In this document: positions 35,193 to 43,699 of the stretch, piece by piece
Position numbering within the stretch: the stretch's first letter is position 1
How the letters are laid out: the number at the start of each line of letters is the position of its first letter
From: Stappia sp. TSB10P1A
GTDB lineage: Bacteria > Pseudomonadota > Alphaproteobacteria > Rhizobiales > Stappiaceae
Direction of reading: 5' to 3'
DNA length: 64,000 bases
Assembly: GCF_900185725.1 (NCBI RefSeq)
Contig: NZ_FYAU01000005.1
Span: 55,129-119,128 of the forward strand
Program-made: the position numbers and the translations under genes
The notes under the pieces: model-generated
Database searches by the model: none
What the model was told of the DNA's origin: nothing
Seen by the model: only the letters and a program-made list of their open reading frames with translations

Positions 35193-36467
35193 ATGACCAG
35201 ACATTTCTCAGAAGCGGGTCAGCGTCATATCGTCATTGTCGACCCGGTCGCCCACTTCTTCAACTACATCCCCGCCGCGCGCGACCTGGGCTACGGCGCC
35301 ATCGTTCTCAGTTCCAATCCTGATGTCTGCCGGGCCGAGGAGGCGGGTCACCGCCGCATGGACGACGCCTATGCCGCGAACAGCGCCCTCACGGCCTTTG
35401 TCCCTTACACCGCCGACGATCTCGACTCGGCCCTGTCCGCGCTGGCTCCCTGGCGCGGCGCCATCGCCGGTGTCATCGCCGGCGACGAGGTCACCGTGCC
35501 CGCCGCCGCCGCGCTGGGGCGTAGGCTCGGCTTCGACTATGCCCCTGCCGAGGATGCCGCCTGCCAGCAGATCAAGTCTCGCATGAAGCAGCGTCTCGTC
35601 GCCCGCGGGGTGCCCACGCCCCGCTTCGTCGTGGTCGAAACGCGCGAGGACGCCATCGCCGCCTGGCACGCCTTCGGCGGCGACTGCATGATGAAGATGG
35701 TCGACTACGCCATGAGTTACGGCATTTCCCGGGTCCGCTCGCCGGATGAGCTGAGCGAGGCCTGGGACCGCATCGCCGCCCGCCGCGCGGCGCTCGATCA
35801 TGACTTCGCCACGCAGAGCAGCGTGGTGATGGAGGAATTCGTCTCCGGCCGCGAATTCTCGGTCGAGGGCTACGAGCAGGATGGCCGTATCGAGGTGCTG
35901 AACTTCTGCGAGAAGCTCTCGCATGAGAATTTCATGGTGATCGGCCATTACGTCCCGGCCCGCACCAGCGCCGGCGAGGCCGAGGCGCTGCGCCGCATCG
36001 CCGCCGACTGCGTCCGCGCTCTCGGCATCCGCAACAGCGTCTTTCATGCCGAGGTGCACATGCGGGGCGATCAGCCCTTCCTGATCGAATGCGCTGCCCG
36101 GCCGCCGGGGCAATATTCGGTCGGGGTGATGAAACGGGTCTACGGATTCGAACTGATGCGCATCGCCCTGCAATTGGCCTGCGGTGAAAAGGTCACCGTG
36201 CGCGCCTGCCCGCCGCGCAAATGGAGCGCGATCATGGCGCTTTACTCCGACGAGACCGGCATCGTGCGCAGCACCCGGTCGCTGGACGAGTTGCGCGCGC
36301 GTCCCGAATGCTACGCGCTGAAATGCAGCGTCAAGGCAGGCGACGCCGTTCTCCGGCTGGAAACCTTCCGCGATGTGCTGGGCCTGGCGCTGCTGGAAGC
36401 GCCCGACCCCCAGGCGATCCGGGAGGTCTATGACTGGGCCCGCGCCTCGGTGCGCTTTCCGGTCTGA
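35193..36467 (+). CDS. ATP-grasp ligase of the peptide cluster
   Basis: 424 aa. The ATP-grasp fold is visible: QIKSRMKQRLVARGVPTPRF opens the ATP domain near residue 127, VVMEEFVSGREFSVEGY is the hinge/lid region, and FHAEVHMRGDQPFLIECAAR (near residue 285) supplies the Mg-ATP acidic residues. Such enzymes activate a carboxylate as acyl phosphate and join it to an amine or thiol. Here the substrate may be the C-terminus of the preceding peptide, as in peptide-elongating ATP-grasp ligases, or a free amino acid. The start has only a weak ribosome-binding site, consistent with lower expression than the precursor. The next gene follows after 13 bp. Confidence 0.87.
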   Translation: MTRHFSEAGQRHIVIVDPVAHFFNYIPAARDLGYGAIVLSSNPDVCRAEEAGHRRMDDAYAANSALTAFVPYTADDLDSALSALAPWRGAIAGVIAGDEVTVPAAAALGRRLGFDYAPAEDAACQQIKSRMKQRLVARGVPTPRFVVVETREDAIAAWHAFGGDCMMKMVDYAMSYGISRVRSPDELSEAWDRIAARRAALDHDFATQSSVVMEEFVSGREFSVEGYEQDGRIEVLNFCEKLSHENFMVIGHYVPARTSAGEAEALRRIAADCVRALGIRNSVFHAEVHMRGDQPFLIECAARPPGQYSVGVMKRVYGFELMRIALQLACGEKVTVRACPPRKWSAIMALYSDETGIVRSTRSLDELRARPECYALKCSVKAGDAVLRLETFRDVLGLALLEAPDPQAIREVYDWARASVRFPV

Positions 36468-36480
36468 TGGGGGAGGGACC

Positions 36481-38643
36481 ATGGACGCACTGACCCTGCT
36501 GCCCTGTCCGGATGGGCCTCGTTTCGCTGCCGCGGTGCGCGCCGCCGCGCTCGCCGGCGATCTGCACAGCATCCCGATCTCGGGCACGGCCCGCGACGCC
36601 CGGGCGCTGGCTGCGCTCTATCCCGACCTGCCGATCCGCATCGCGCCCGCCCCCCCGCCGTCCGCCCCTCCATTCGACAGCGCGTCTGGTCTGGCGGTCG
36701 ATCTGCTGAGCGACCTCTGGCAGATGGGCACGGCCGGAACCCTGGCGGTCGCCGATCCGGGGCCGGACAGCCTGCCCGCGCTGGCCTATGCGGTGCTGAC
36801 CGGCCGCCGGGTCGTCGCCCTGCCCGCGCCGCTGGACCCCTTCGCCGCCCTTTGCGGGTCGGGCACGGCCTTGATCGCAACCCCGGCCGAGGCACTGGAC
36901 AAGGCCTTCATCGCCCGCCTGCTCGACTGGCAAACCACCGACCCCGAGGCTCCCGACCGCCTTGGCCTGCTGACCGGACGCGACGCAGCGCAAACCGCAC
37001 GGATCGTCGCCCGTCTTCTGATCCTGCGCGCCTGCCACGCCGTCGGTCACGTGCTGCCCGCTCCCGCCGACAAGGGACCGTCCGAGTTCCTGCTGATCGG
37101 CGCGCATGGCAACGAGATGCATCTCGGCTACGGCGAGGAGGACGTGCTGTGCGGGCGCCGGCACGCCCTGCCGCCGCAGCCGGAGGGGCGTTTCGATTGC
37201 GGCCGCGCCTGCCAGATCGAGAACCGCCGCGCCGCGCAGTCGCTCGACGCCAACACCGTCCTGCTCATGAGCTGCGACGGCTTCACCCCCAGCCAGGGGC
37301 TTGCCCCGCGGGATTTCTCGGTCCTTTTCGGCCTGCTCGACGGGCGTCCGGCGGCGGTGCTGGCGCCGTTCAAGCACGTGCAGGCCAATGCGCCGCTGCT
37401 CACCCTCATCGAGGCGCTGGCGCGCAGCGCCGCGCCGCTGGGCGAAATCGCCCACACGCTCAACCGCATCGGCAACACGGGCATGCTGCCTGATCCGGCC
37501 TTCCTGGTGCTGGGCGATCCCGACCTGTGCACCGTGCCGCCGCTGGCGCGGGACACACAAGGGGCCGAGACCACCTCCACCCCGCGCGGCACCGTCCTGC
37601 GGATCACCCCCGCGCCGCAGGCGCATGCGGTGACGCTCCCGCTGCCCCGGCCTGCGGGCGACACGCCGCTGGCCGTGCTGCCGATGACCCCGGCCCTGCG
37701 CGCGTCCGGCCATTTCTTCGCCCTTGCGCCCACCCCCGGCGAGGGGATCGAGGTGACGGTCTTTCGCGACGGCGCGCTCGACCCCGGTCCGCTGGAGGTC
37801 GCCCTGGTGCCGGCCGCGCCGCTCGACAGCCGGGTGCTGGAAACCGGGCGCGGCGCCCTCTCGCGCCTGCGCCTCATTGCCCATGTCTTCGGGTCGTCCC
37901 CGGCGATGGACACGGCCGGCAAGGACATCGCCGACCTGATGCACCGGATCGCCGCCTTTCCCCGCCCGATCGAGCAGTTGGACGCACTGCCCCTGGCGCT
38001 GGCCGCGCCGGCGCTGATGCAGGCCCGCCTCGACGCGCTGCGCCGCGCCGCGGCGCTGCGGATTGCCGACCATCTGGGCGAGGCACGGGTGTGGATGTCG
38101 CAGGACCATGCCGCGCTCTACCCGGATCTGCGCCGGGCCGGGCCCGAGGGCGACGGCCCCTGCCCGCATTGCGGCACGCAGGCCTTTGCCTGGCGCTACC
38201 GCGACCTGGTGGCCGAGCATCCCGCGCGTGACGTGACGATCTGCCATCGCTGCGGCATCACCGCGGACCTGCCGCTCGCCGCCGCCTTGCGCGTCTCCAT
38301 GTCGACCCTGCCGGAAGTACGCGGGTCCGCTCTGGAGGTCTCCGTTCGCATCGACAACACCGGCCCGGAGGCCGCGGCGCTCTCGCTGTTCCTGCAGCTC
38401 AACGAATGGCGCAAACTGGGCGTCGGCGGCCTGACGGAGCCGGTCGAACTGTCGGTTTTGCCGGGCGAAACGCTGCAGCATGGCGTTGCGCTGACCCTGC
38501 CGCCGCAGATGCAGGACGATATCGTCTCATTGCAACTGTTCATGGTGGACGCAGGTCTCGGACTGCATTTCCTCAGTCAGAAGACCCTGCTGAACCTGAC
38601 CGCGCAGCCTGCCCGTCGCCGCGCGGTGGAAGCTGCGGAATGA
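36481..38643 (+). CDS. Caspase/gingipain-fold protease-like protein with zinc ribbon
   Basis: 720 aa, no named family recognised. Start ATG 36481 follows GGGAGGG. Residues ~170-350 have the pattern of the caspase-like clan CD: a strand ending in IGAHGNEMH (His209), a strand ending in LLMSCDG (Cys265) and a closing FLVLGDPDL near 342-349 reminiscent of gingipain (C25) and CHAT proteins. Residues 561-591 form a four-Cys zinc ribbon (CPHC, then CHRC). The C-terminal ~110 residues look like a beta-sandwich (LEVSVRIDNTGPEAAALSLF). In context a protease that cuts the leader from the peptide is the simplest role. This is inference from motifs; activity could be absent. Confidence 0.65.
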   Translation: MDALTLLPCPDGPRFAAAVRAAALAGDLHSIPISGTARDARALAALYPDLPIRIAPAPPPSAPPFDSASGLAVDLLSDLWQMGTAGTLAVADPGPDSLPALAYAVLTGRRVVALPAPLDPFAALCGSGTALIATPAEALDKAFIARLLDWQTTDPEAPDRLGLLTGRDAAQTARIVARLLILRACHAVGHVLPAPADKGPSEFLLIGAHGNEMHLGYGEEDVLCGRRHALPPQPEGRFDCGRACQIENRRAAQSLDANTVLLMSCDGFTPSQGLAPRDFSVLFGLLDGRPAAVLAPFKHVQANAPLLTLIEALARSAAPLGEIAHTLNRIGNTGMLPDPAFLVLGDPDLCTVPPLARDTQGAETTSTPRGTVLRITPAPQAHAVTLPLPRPAGDTPLAVLPMTPALRASGHFFALAPTPGEGIEVTVFRDGALDPGPLEVALVPAAPLDSRVLETGRGALSRLRLIAHVFGSSPAMDTAGKDIADLMHRIAAFPRPIEQLDALPLALAAPALMQARLDALRRAAALRIADHLGEARVWMSQDHAALYPDLRRAGPEGDGPCPHCGTQAFAWRYRDLVAEHPARDVTICHRCGITADLPLAAALRVSMSTLPEVRGSALEVSVRIDNTGPEAAALSLFLQLNEWRKLGVGGLTEPVELSVLPGETLQHGVALTLPPQMQDDIVSLQLFMVDAGLGLHFLSQKTLLNLTAQPARRRAVEAAE

Positions 38644-38654
38644 GGGGTAGGGCC

Positions 38655-38909
38655 TCATTCCTCCATGGTGTGGGCGTCGTCGGCATTCAGATCCAGATGG
38701 TAGACCTCGCGCATGGTGCGGATGAACTGCAAGGTCTCCTCGTTGAAGGCGGGCCGGTTCTCCAGGCTGTGCAGGATCATTCCCTCCAGCAGGTCGCTCA
38801 GACTGATCTCCTTGTGATAGGCAAGGGATTTCAGGACCTTGAGGATCCGCTTCTCGATGCGAACGCCCGTCTGAACTCTTTCCACGTGTTTACCCGACCT
38901 GGCCGCCAT
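38655..38909 (-). CDS. Small ribbon-helix-helix-like protein
   Basis: 84 aa from ATG 38909, which has AGAGGTG upstream; ATG 38933 has none. Residues ~12-50 (VQTGVRIEKRILKVLKSLAY, then SLSDLLEGMILHSL) fit a ribbon-helix-helix DNA-binding domain, and the acidic C-terminal tail is of unknown function. It lies 12 bp from the stop of the protease-like gene, between the two halves of the cluster. It is the only DNA-binding candidate inside it, so it may regulate the cluster. Its own promoter does not carry TTGGTACCAA. Confidence 0.6.
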   Translation of the reverse strand: MAARSGKHVERVQTGVRIEKRILKVLKSLAYHKEISLSDLLEGMILHSLENRPAFNEETLQFIRTMREVYHLDLNADDAHTMEE

Positions 38910-39179
38910 CTCGCACCTCTCTTCCGACAGCATGGTTCTACTGGGTAAAAGAGCACCGGGGCAACGTCAAATCGGGAAAGGCGCAGGCGGGACAACCGCT
39001 TGATGGAGGGGGAGCTTCCGGCGTGTACGCCGCCGTGTCCCATGATGGGTCCTGGATGATCCGAGAGGCATGGCGACCGTCCATACGCACGGGCTGGCGT
39101 CGCCTGTCATCGTCCGCGACGATCTCATCTGAGGAGCAGGGAGCCGTCGGGTGATCTCCCTGAAGGTCGGCAGCGGTCC

Positions 39180-40094
39180 TCAGCCGGGAGCCAGTGTCAG
39201 GAAGCGTCGGAACAGGCTGGCGACACGGTCGGGAAACTCCTCATGCGGCAGGTGGCCCGCCTCGGGCAGGATCACCGACCAGCAGTCGCCGAGCCGCGCC
39301 TGGATGCCCAGGGACTTGTTCACCGGCAGCACCTTGTCGCCGGCGCCCCAGACCGACAGCACCGGCTTGCGCAACTCCGGCAGCCGTGCCTGCAGATCCT
39401 TCTCGTGGAACTGTTTCAGCGTCTGCAGAAACGCATCTGCCGCCCCGGGCTCCAGCAATTGGCGATAATAGAAGTCCACCATCGCCTCATCGGGCATATG
39501 TGCCGTGTAGGAGGCGCGCATCTTCGACCGGAAGATGCGCGGCCCGATGCCCTCGCGCAGGATGGCGCTGCGCATGGCATGCCGCACCAGGCCGATCCGC
39601 GCCGCCCGTTCCACCGAATGGGTGCCCCCGGCGATGCCGACGCTGTTGATCAGCAGCAGCCGGTCCACCAGTTCAGGCGCGTTCAGCGCCAGCACCGTCG
39701 CCACCGCCGCGCCAAAGGAACTGCCCGCCACATGCAGCCGCGCCAGACCCAGGGCGGCGCAGAGCTCTGCCACCCTGGCGCTGGTCGCATCCAGGCTGTA
39801 GTCGCCGAACGCCTTGCCCGAGTGCCCGAACCCCGGCATGTCGATCGCCAGCACCCGGTGATCCCGCGCCAGGTCAAAGAACAGGTCCTGCCAGGTGGTC
39901 ATCGATAGCGGAATGCCGTGCAGGAACAGGATCGTCTGCGGTCCATCGCCCGCCAGCGCATAGCGGATCGGCCCGCCCGCCACCGTCTGCAGGCGGGCAA
40001 GGGGGCTCATGCGGTCTTCGAAGTCCAGCATGGTGAGGGGAACGGGCCGCGGCTCGTGGCCGGCAAGGGCGCGCGGTTTCATGGTCGTGGTCAT
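39180..40094 (-). CDS. Alpha/beta hydrolase
   Basis: 304 aa, last gene of the nine-gene - strand operon. Classical features: oxyanion loop LFLHGIPLS, nucleophile elbow HVAGSSFGAAVA (GxSxG), acid in SVWGAGDKVLPVN, and His in LPEAGHLPHEEF. It has no signal peptide. The start overlaps the upstream stop (ATGA at 40091-40094). It may hydrolyse an ester, thioester or amide formed on the peptide or an intermediate. It resembles the hydrolase half of the upstream fusion protein, but with an intact nucleophile. Confidence 0.85.
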   Translation of the reverse strand: MTTTMKPRALAGHEPRPVPLTMLDFEDRMSPLARLQTVAGGPIRYALAGDGPQTILFLHGIPLSMTTWQDLFFDLARDHRVLAIDMPGFGHSGKAFGDYSLDATSARVAELCAALGLARLHVAGSSFGAAVATVLALNAPELVDRLLLINSVGIAGGTHSVERAARIGLVRHAMRSAILREGIGPRIFRSKMRASYTAHMPDEAMVDFYYRQLLEPGAADAFLQTLKQFHEKDLQARLPELRKPVLSVWGAGDKVLPVNKSLGIQARLGDCWSVILPEAGHLPHEEFPDRVASLFRRFLTLAPG

Positions 40095-41833
40095 GCGCCC
40101 GCCCCCGCCAGCGCCGTCCGGGCGAAGACCGCCAGCAAGGCATTGTAGTCGTCTGCCCGCTCCCAGGTCAGGAAATGCCCGGCCTCGGGCAGAATGACCG
40201 GAGTGACGCCGCCGAGGGCCGCTGCCAGCGCCCGCGCGTGCTCCGGTCCGACCAGCCGGTCCTCGCCGCCATGGATGATCTGCACCGGGCAGGCGATCCC
40301 CGCCGGGTCGGCCAGCGGGACGAAGCGGTTCGCCACCAGCGTCTGGCGGCAGAATGCATCCGCATGCTGCTCGTTCACCCGGTAGAAGGTCTTCAGCTTG
40401 TACAGTTCGTCGGCGTTGCGGCTGCGATAGCCCGCGCCGAACAGCCAGTCGATGCTGTCGTCGAACACCGCCGCCATGCCCGACTGCCGCGCCAGCCGCC
40501 GCCAGCCCTCGGTCGTGTCGAGAATGACCTCGTCCGCCGCCAGATAGGCGGAACACAGGCTGATGCCGGCCACCCGCTCCGGCGCCATCAGCGCTGCCTG
40601 CAGGGCGATCAGCCCGCCCAGGGCGCAGCCCGCCAGCACCACGCGGTCGAGGTCCAGATGCGCCACCAGTTCCAGCACATCGGCGGCCATCGTCGCGCAG
40701 TCAGCACTCTCCGGCAGCGGGGAACTGCGCCCGATGCCGCGATTGTCCAGCGTGATCACCCGGAACTCTTCCGCCAGACGCGACGCCTGCCGGGCCCAGA
40801 AGCTGGTGTCGCCCCCCACCGGCCCGATCAGCAGCACGGGTGGCCCCTTGCCCTGGCTGCGGTAGCAGAGCGTGCCGCCGTCGCGCAGTTCCAGCGTCGC
40901 GGCGCGCACCTTGCGATAGAAATGGTCGAAGATGTTCACCACCAGCGAACTTTTGTCGTCGATTCCCTCGATCACGTCGGTCGGGTCATAGGCGGGCATG
41001 CCGCCATCGAGATAGACCGCTTCGTGCCGCCAGGTGCAGGGGTCGTATTGCAGCGTGTGAGGAATGACGCGCGGCTTGTGCCGCCCCAGTAGGATCAGCA
41101 CGATCTCGCTCGCCACCAGCGAGGCCGCGAGCACGCAGGCCGAGGCCAGCGACGGTCCCGATCCTTGCATGAAATCCGTGTTCGAGTTCTGCTTCGAGAC
41201 GTCGTAGTAGCTGATATGCGCCAGCTTCGGCACGAGGCCGCAGGCATAGCGCAACTGCTTCTCCATCGGCGGCTGCGCGTCGGAAATGCCGCAATAGGCC
41301 TCCATCGTCATGCCCGCCGGATCGAAGATCTGCAGGCAGGCGCTGAACCCCACGGGCGAGCCCATCAGGACGTAGAGCCCGCGCGCGCGGGCCGCACGGT
41401 GAAAGGTCAGGTGATCGTCGATCCGGTAGAAGTCGATGGCATCGATACAGATATCCACCCCGGCGAACGCCGCCTCGGCGATCTCCTCGGTGAAATAGTC
41501 GCGGAACAGCGTGACCCGCGCGTCCGGGTTGATGTCGAGGATCGCCTCGCGCAGCACTTCCACCTTGTCGCGTCCGTCGTTCGAGACGGTGGCGCCGAAC
41601 TGCCGGTTGATATTGGCAAGCTCGAACCTGTCGGGATCGACGATGTGGAACCCGCCCACGCCCATCCGTGCCAGCGTCGACAGGCAGTTGGAGCCGATCC
41701 CGCCCGCGCCGACCACCAGCACCGTCGCCCGCGCCAGCGCCGCCTGTTCCGCCTCCGTCAGGATGCCGATGTTGCGCTTGAAGGAGTCGGCATAGACCGA
41801 TCCGGCGCCCTGAAGTGGATTGCCGTCATGCAT
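40091..41833 (-). CDS. ThiF/MoeB-type E1 adenylyltransferase fused to an alpha/beta hydrolase
   Basis: 580 aa from ATG 41833 (AAGGAGG upstream). Residues ~15-280 are an E1-like domain: ATP loop VVGAGGIGSN (41-50), then DPDRFELANINRQ (66-78) with the acidic and Arg residues of ThiF/MoeB. It should adenylate a C-terminal carboxylate. Residues ~330-580 are an alpha/beta hydrolase, with oxyanion region LLIGPVGGD, acid IHGGEDRL and His EAGHFLTWE. The nucleophile elbow reads AGCALGG, with Ala where Ser should be, so this half may bind rather than cleave. E1 fused to a hydrolase is unusual. It sits in a chain of overlapping genes. Confidence 0.88.
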   Translation of the reverse strand: MHDGNPLQGAGSVYADSFKRNIGILTEAEQAALARATVLVVGAGGIGSNCLSTLARMGVGGFHIVDPDRFELANINRQFGATVSNDGRDKVEVLREAILDINPDARVTLFRDYFTEEIAEAAFAGVDICIDAIDFYRIDDHLTFHRAARARGLYVLMGSPVGFSACLQIFDPAGMTMEAYCGISDAQPPMEKQLRYACGLVPKLAHISYYDVSKQNSNTDFMQGSGPSLASACVLAASLVASEIVLILLGRHKPRVIPHTLQYDPCTWRHEAVYLDGGMPAYDPTDVIEGIDDKSSLVVNIFDHFYRKVRAATLELRDGGTLCYRSQGKGPPVLLIGPVGGDTSFWARQASRLAEEFRVITLDNRGIGRSSPLPESADCATMAADVLELVAHLDLDRVVLAGCALGGLIALQAALMAPERVAGISLCSAYLAADEVILDTTEGWRRLARQSGMAAVFDDSIDWLFGAGYRSRNADELYKLKTFYRVNEQHADAFCRQTLVANRFVPLADPAGIACPVQIIHGGEDRLVGPEHARALAAALGGVTPVILPEAGHFLTWERADDYNALLAVFARTALAGAGA

Positions 41834-42605
41834 TGGCCGCCTCCTTGAGCAGGTGCGAAAACCGCTTGCGGTATCTGCCGACCCGCCCCAGCGCCCCGGC
41901 CACCGTCGTGCCCGCCACGTTGACGAAGACATCGCCGGCCGGAACATTGAGGATCGTGTCGAACAGCGTGTTGATGCGCGCGTCGGCCACATAGGGCAGG
42001 CTGCGATAGAAGAAGTCGCACTCGCCGCGCAGCGTCAGCGTTCTCGCCTCGAGCGGCAGGTGCGGGTCGTATTTTGCCACCACCTGCCGGGCGATCCGCA
42101 CCACCTCCTCGGGCGGTTGGCCGACGCCGTCCGGATGCACCGGAGCGAGGTGCGACATCAGGCTGTAGACCAGCGGGCTTTGCGAGATCGAGGTGAAATA
42201 GACCGCGTCCCGCGCCGGCCGTCCCACCAGCGCGTGATCCGCCAGAAGCACGAGGAGCAGCGCCATCAGCCCGGAATTGCGCAGTTCCGGCATGACGTTG
42301 ACGCTGCACAGGTGCAGCACGTGCACGCCCGCCCGCCCCGATGGCACGGTCGTATCCACCCCGGCGGTGCCGATCAGCATGCCGTTTCGGAAGATCAGCA
42401 CCATGGCGGAGGCGTTGTAGAACGGCTCGATCTTGAAATGCCGCCGCATGTGGTCGAGGTGGGTCTCGTCCCAGCCCCGCGCGAAGGTTGCCAGCCTGAG
42501 CAGGTCCGGCTCCAGTGCCGCCAGTTCCCCCCGATGGCGGTCGGTGCGGTCGAGGATGACCAGCTCATGCTCGAGAAACGTCATGCGGCGTGCGGTCTCA
42601 AACAT
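41826..42605 (-). CDS. GNAT-like acyltransferase
   Basis: 259 aa. The central part has a GNAT core: LHLCSVNVMPELRNSGLMAL contains the acyl-CoA-binding beta-4/alpha-3 segment (V-x-P-x-x-R-x-x-G). Flanking parts (LDHMRRHFKIEPFYNASAMV and DPHLPLEARTLTLRGECDF) are not ones I recognise. It resembles the autoinducer-synthase/N-acyl-amino-acid-synthase side of the GNAT superfamily. It could acylate an amino group of the product or of an intermediate. It overlaps both neighbours by a few bases. ATG 42584 is an alternative start. Confidence 0.6.
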   Translation of the reverse strand: MFETARRMTFLEHELVILDRTDRHRGELAALEPDLLRLATFARGWDETHLDHMRRHFKIEPFYNASAMVLIFRNGMLIGTAGVDTTVPSGRAGVHVLHLCSVNVMPELRNSGLMALLLVLLADHALVGRPARDAVYFTSISQSPLVYSLMSHLAPVHPDGVGQPPEEVVRIARQVVAKYDPHLPLEARTLTLRGECDFFYRSLPYVADARINTLFDTILNVPAGDVFVNVAGTTVAGALGRVGRYRKRFSHLLKEAANA

Positions 42606-43698
42606 CGGCGTCGGCCCTTGTGGTGAGGAAATGCAGCGCCCGCGCGATCAAGGTCCCGGCCTCGCGCACATAGGTGCCGCGCCACGCAGCGTCCTGCGGA
42701 CAGAAGGCGCGCAGCATCTGCGCCCGCGCCCTTGCGACGCAACGCGCATCATCCGGGAAGTGCACCAGCGCACTGTTGGCCGCGCGCAGCGCCAGCAGCG
42801 TCCGCGCCGCCGGGCCGGTGCCCAGTTCGAAGGTGACGCCGCAGGCGCCTTCCAGCCCGAAGGCCGTCTTCAGCCCCCGGATCACATCGCCGCGCGCCGG
42901 ATAGACCGCCTGCTCGCCGGCATGTCCGTCGCTGACCGGCATGCCGAAGATCTCCCGCATGGGCAGCAGCGACGGACCGTTGGCGAGCAGGCTCGGCACC
43001 TTGTAGCCGCCGATGCCCGAATGCAGGTCGAACAGGATCGTCCGGTCGGGCCGTGCGCCCTCCAGAAGCGGTCCCAACGCCGCGTTCAGCGCCTGCAGTT
43101 CCGGCGCCAGCGCCGCCCCGCCATAGAACACCGCCTGCGGGTCGAAGTACTGCCCGCCCGCCAGCGTCTCCTTGACCTGGCGCATTCCGCCTCGCGCGAT
43201 CACGCTGGCGACAAAGACCGCGAACCACGCCGCATCGGGCAGGCGCGACAGGGCGCGGCTGCTGAACAGCCGCCCGATGGCGCGGGCCTGCGGCCCGACA
43301 TCGGCCAGTGCGGCATGGTCCGAAAGGTAATTGCGGTTCAGATCGACATTGTCGGCATTGGTGCGCCGAAACGCGCGGATGCCGCCGGGGTTGATGCCAT
43401 GCACCAGGATCACCCGCACCGGCCCGTCATGGTCCGCCAGCCGCCGGACCAGCGCCACCTGCGCGGCGCTGCCGCAATGCCCCTCGATCCCGTGCAGCCC
43501 GCTCAGCACCACCAGCGTGCAGGCCGCGTCCCCGGGGCCGCACAGCGCCACCCGCAGGCTGTCGCCGCTATCGCCGATCAGGTGATCATGGAGCTCCAGC
43601 CCACAGGCGCTGCAGGCCGCGTCGAACATCGCCCGCGCGCCCTCGACATCTCCGGCATAGAGCCGCGACGCCTCGCCGTCATCGATGTCGGCGGCCAT
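42598..43698 (-). CDS. DUF2817 / M14-like zinc carboxypeptidase
   Basis: 366 aa from ATG 43698, two bases after the HgcAB-like stop. The zinc motif HGIEGHCGS (H-x-x-E), the segment HGINPGGIRAFRRTNADNVD and a distal ILFDLHSGIGGYK are those of DUF2817, a branch of the M14 carboxypeptidase/aminoacylase clan. It would remove a C-terminal residue or an acyl group. With a precursor whose key residues are at the C-terminus, a trimming or product-release role is plausible. No signal peptide, so the step would be cytoplasmic. Confidence 0.8.
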   Translation of the reverse strand: MAADIDDGEASRLYAGDVEGARAMFDAACSACGLELHDHLIGDSGDSLRVALCGPGDAACTLVVLSGLHGIEGHCGSAAQVALVRRLADHDGPVRVILVHGINPGGIRAFRRTNADNVDLNRNYLSDHAALADVGPQARAIGRLFSSRALSRLPDAAWFAVFVASVIARGGMRQVKETLAGGQYFDPQAVFYGGAALAPELQALNAALGPLLEGARPDRTILFDLHSGIGGYKVPSLLANGPSLLPMREIFGMPVSDGHAGEQAVYPARGDVIRGLKTAFGLEGACGVTFELGTGPAARTLLALRAANSALVHFPDDARCVARARAQMLRAFCPQDAAWRGTYVREAGTLIARALHFLTTRADADV

Positions 43699-43699
43699 G

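Noticed and set aside
36331..38481. 716-codon open frame on the - strand opposite the protease-like gene
   Set aside because: Glutamine- and arginine-rich shadow. The + strand frame is favoured by its ribosome-binding site, paired Cys motifs and operon position.
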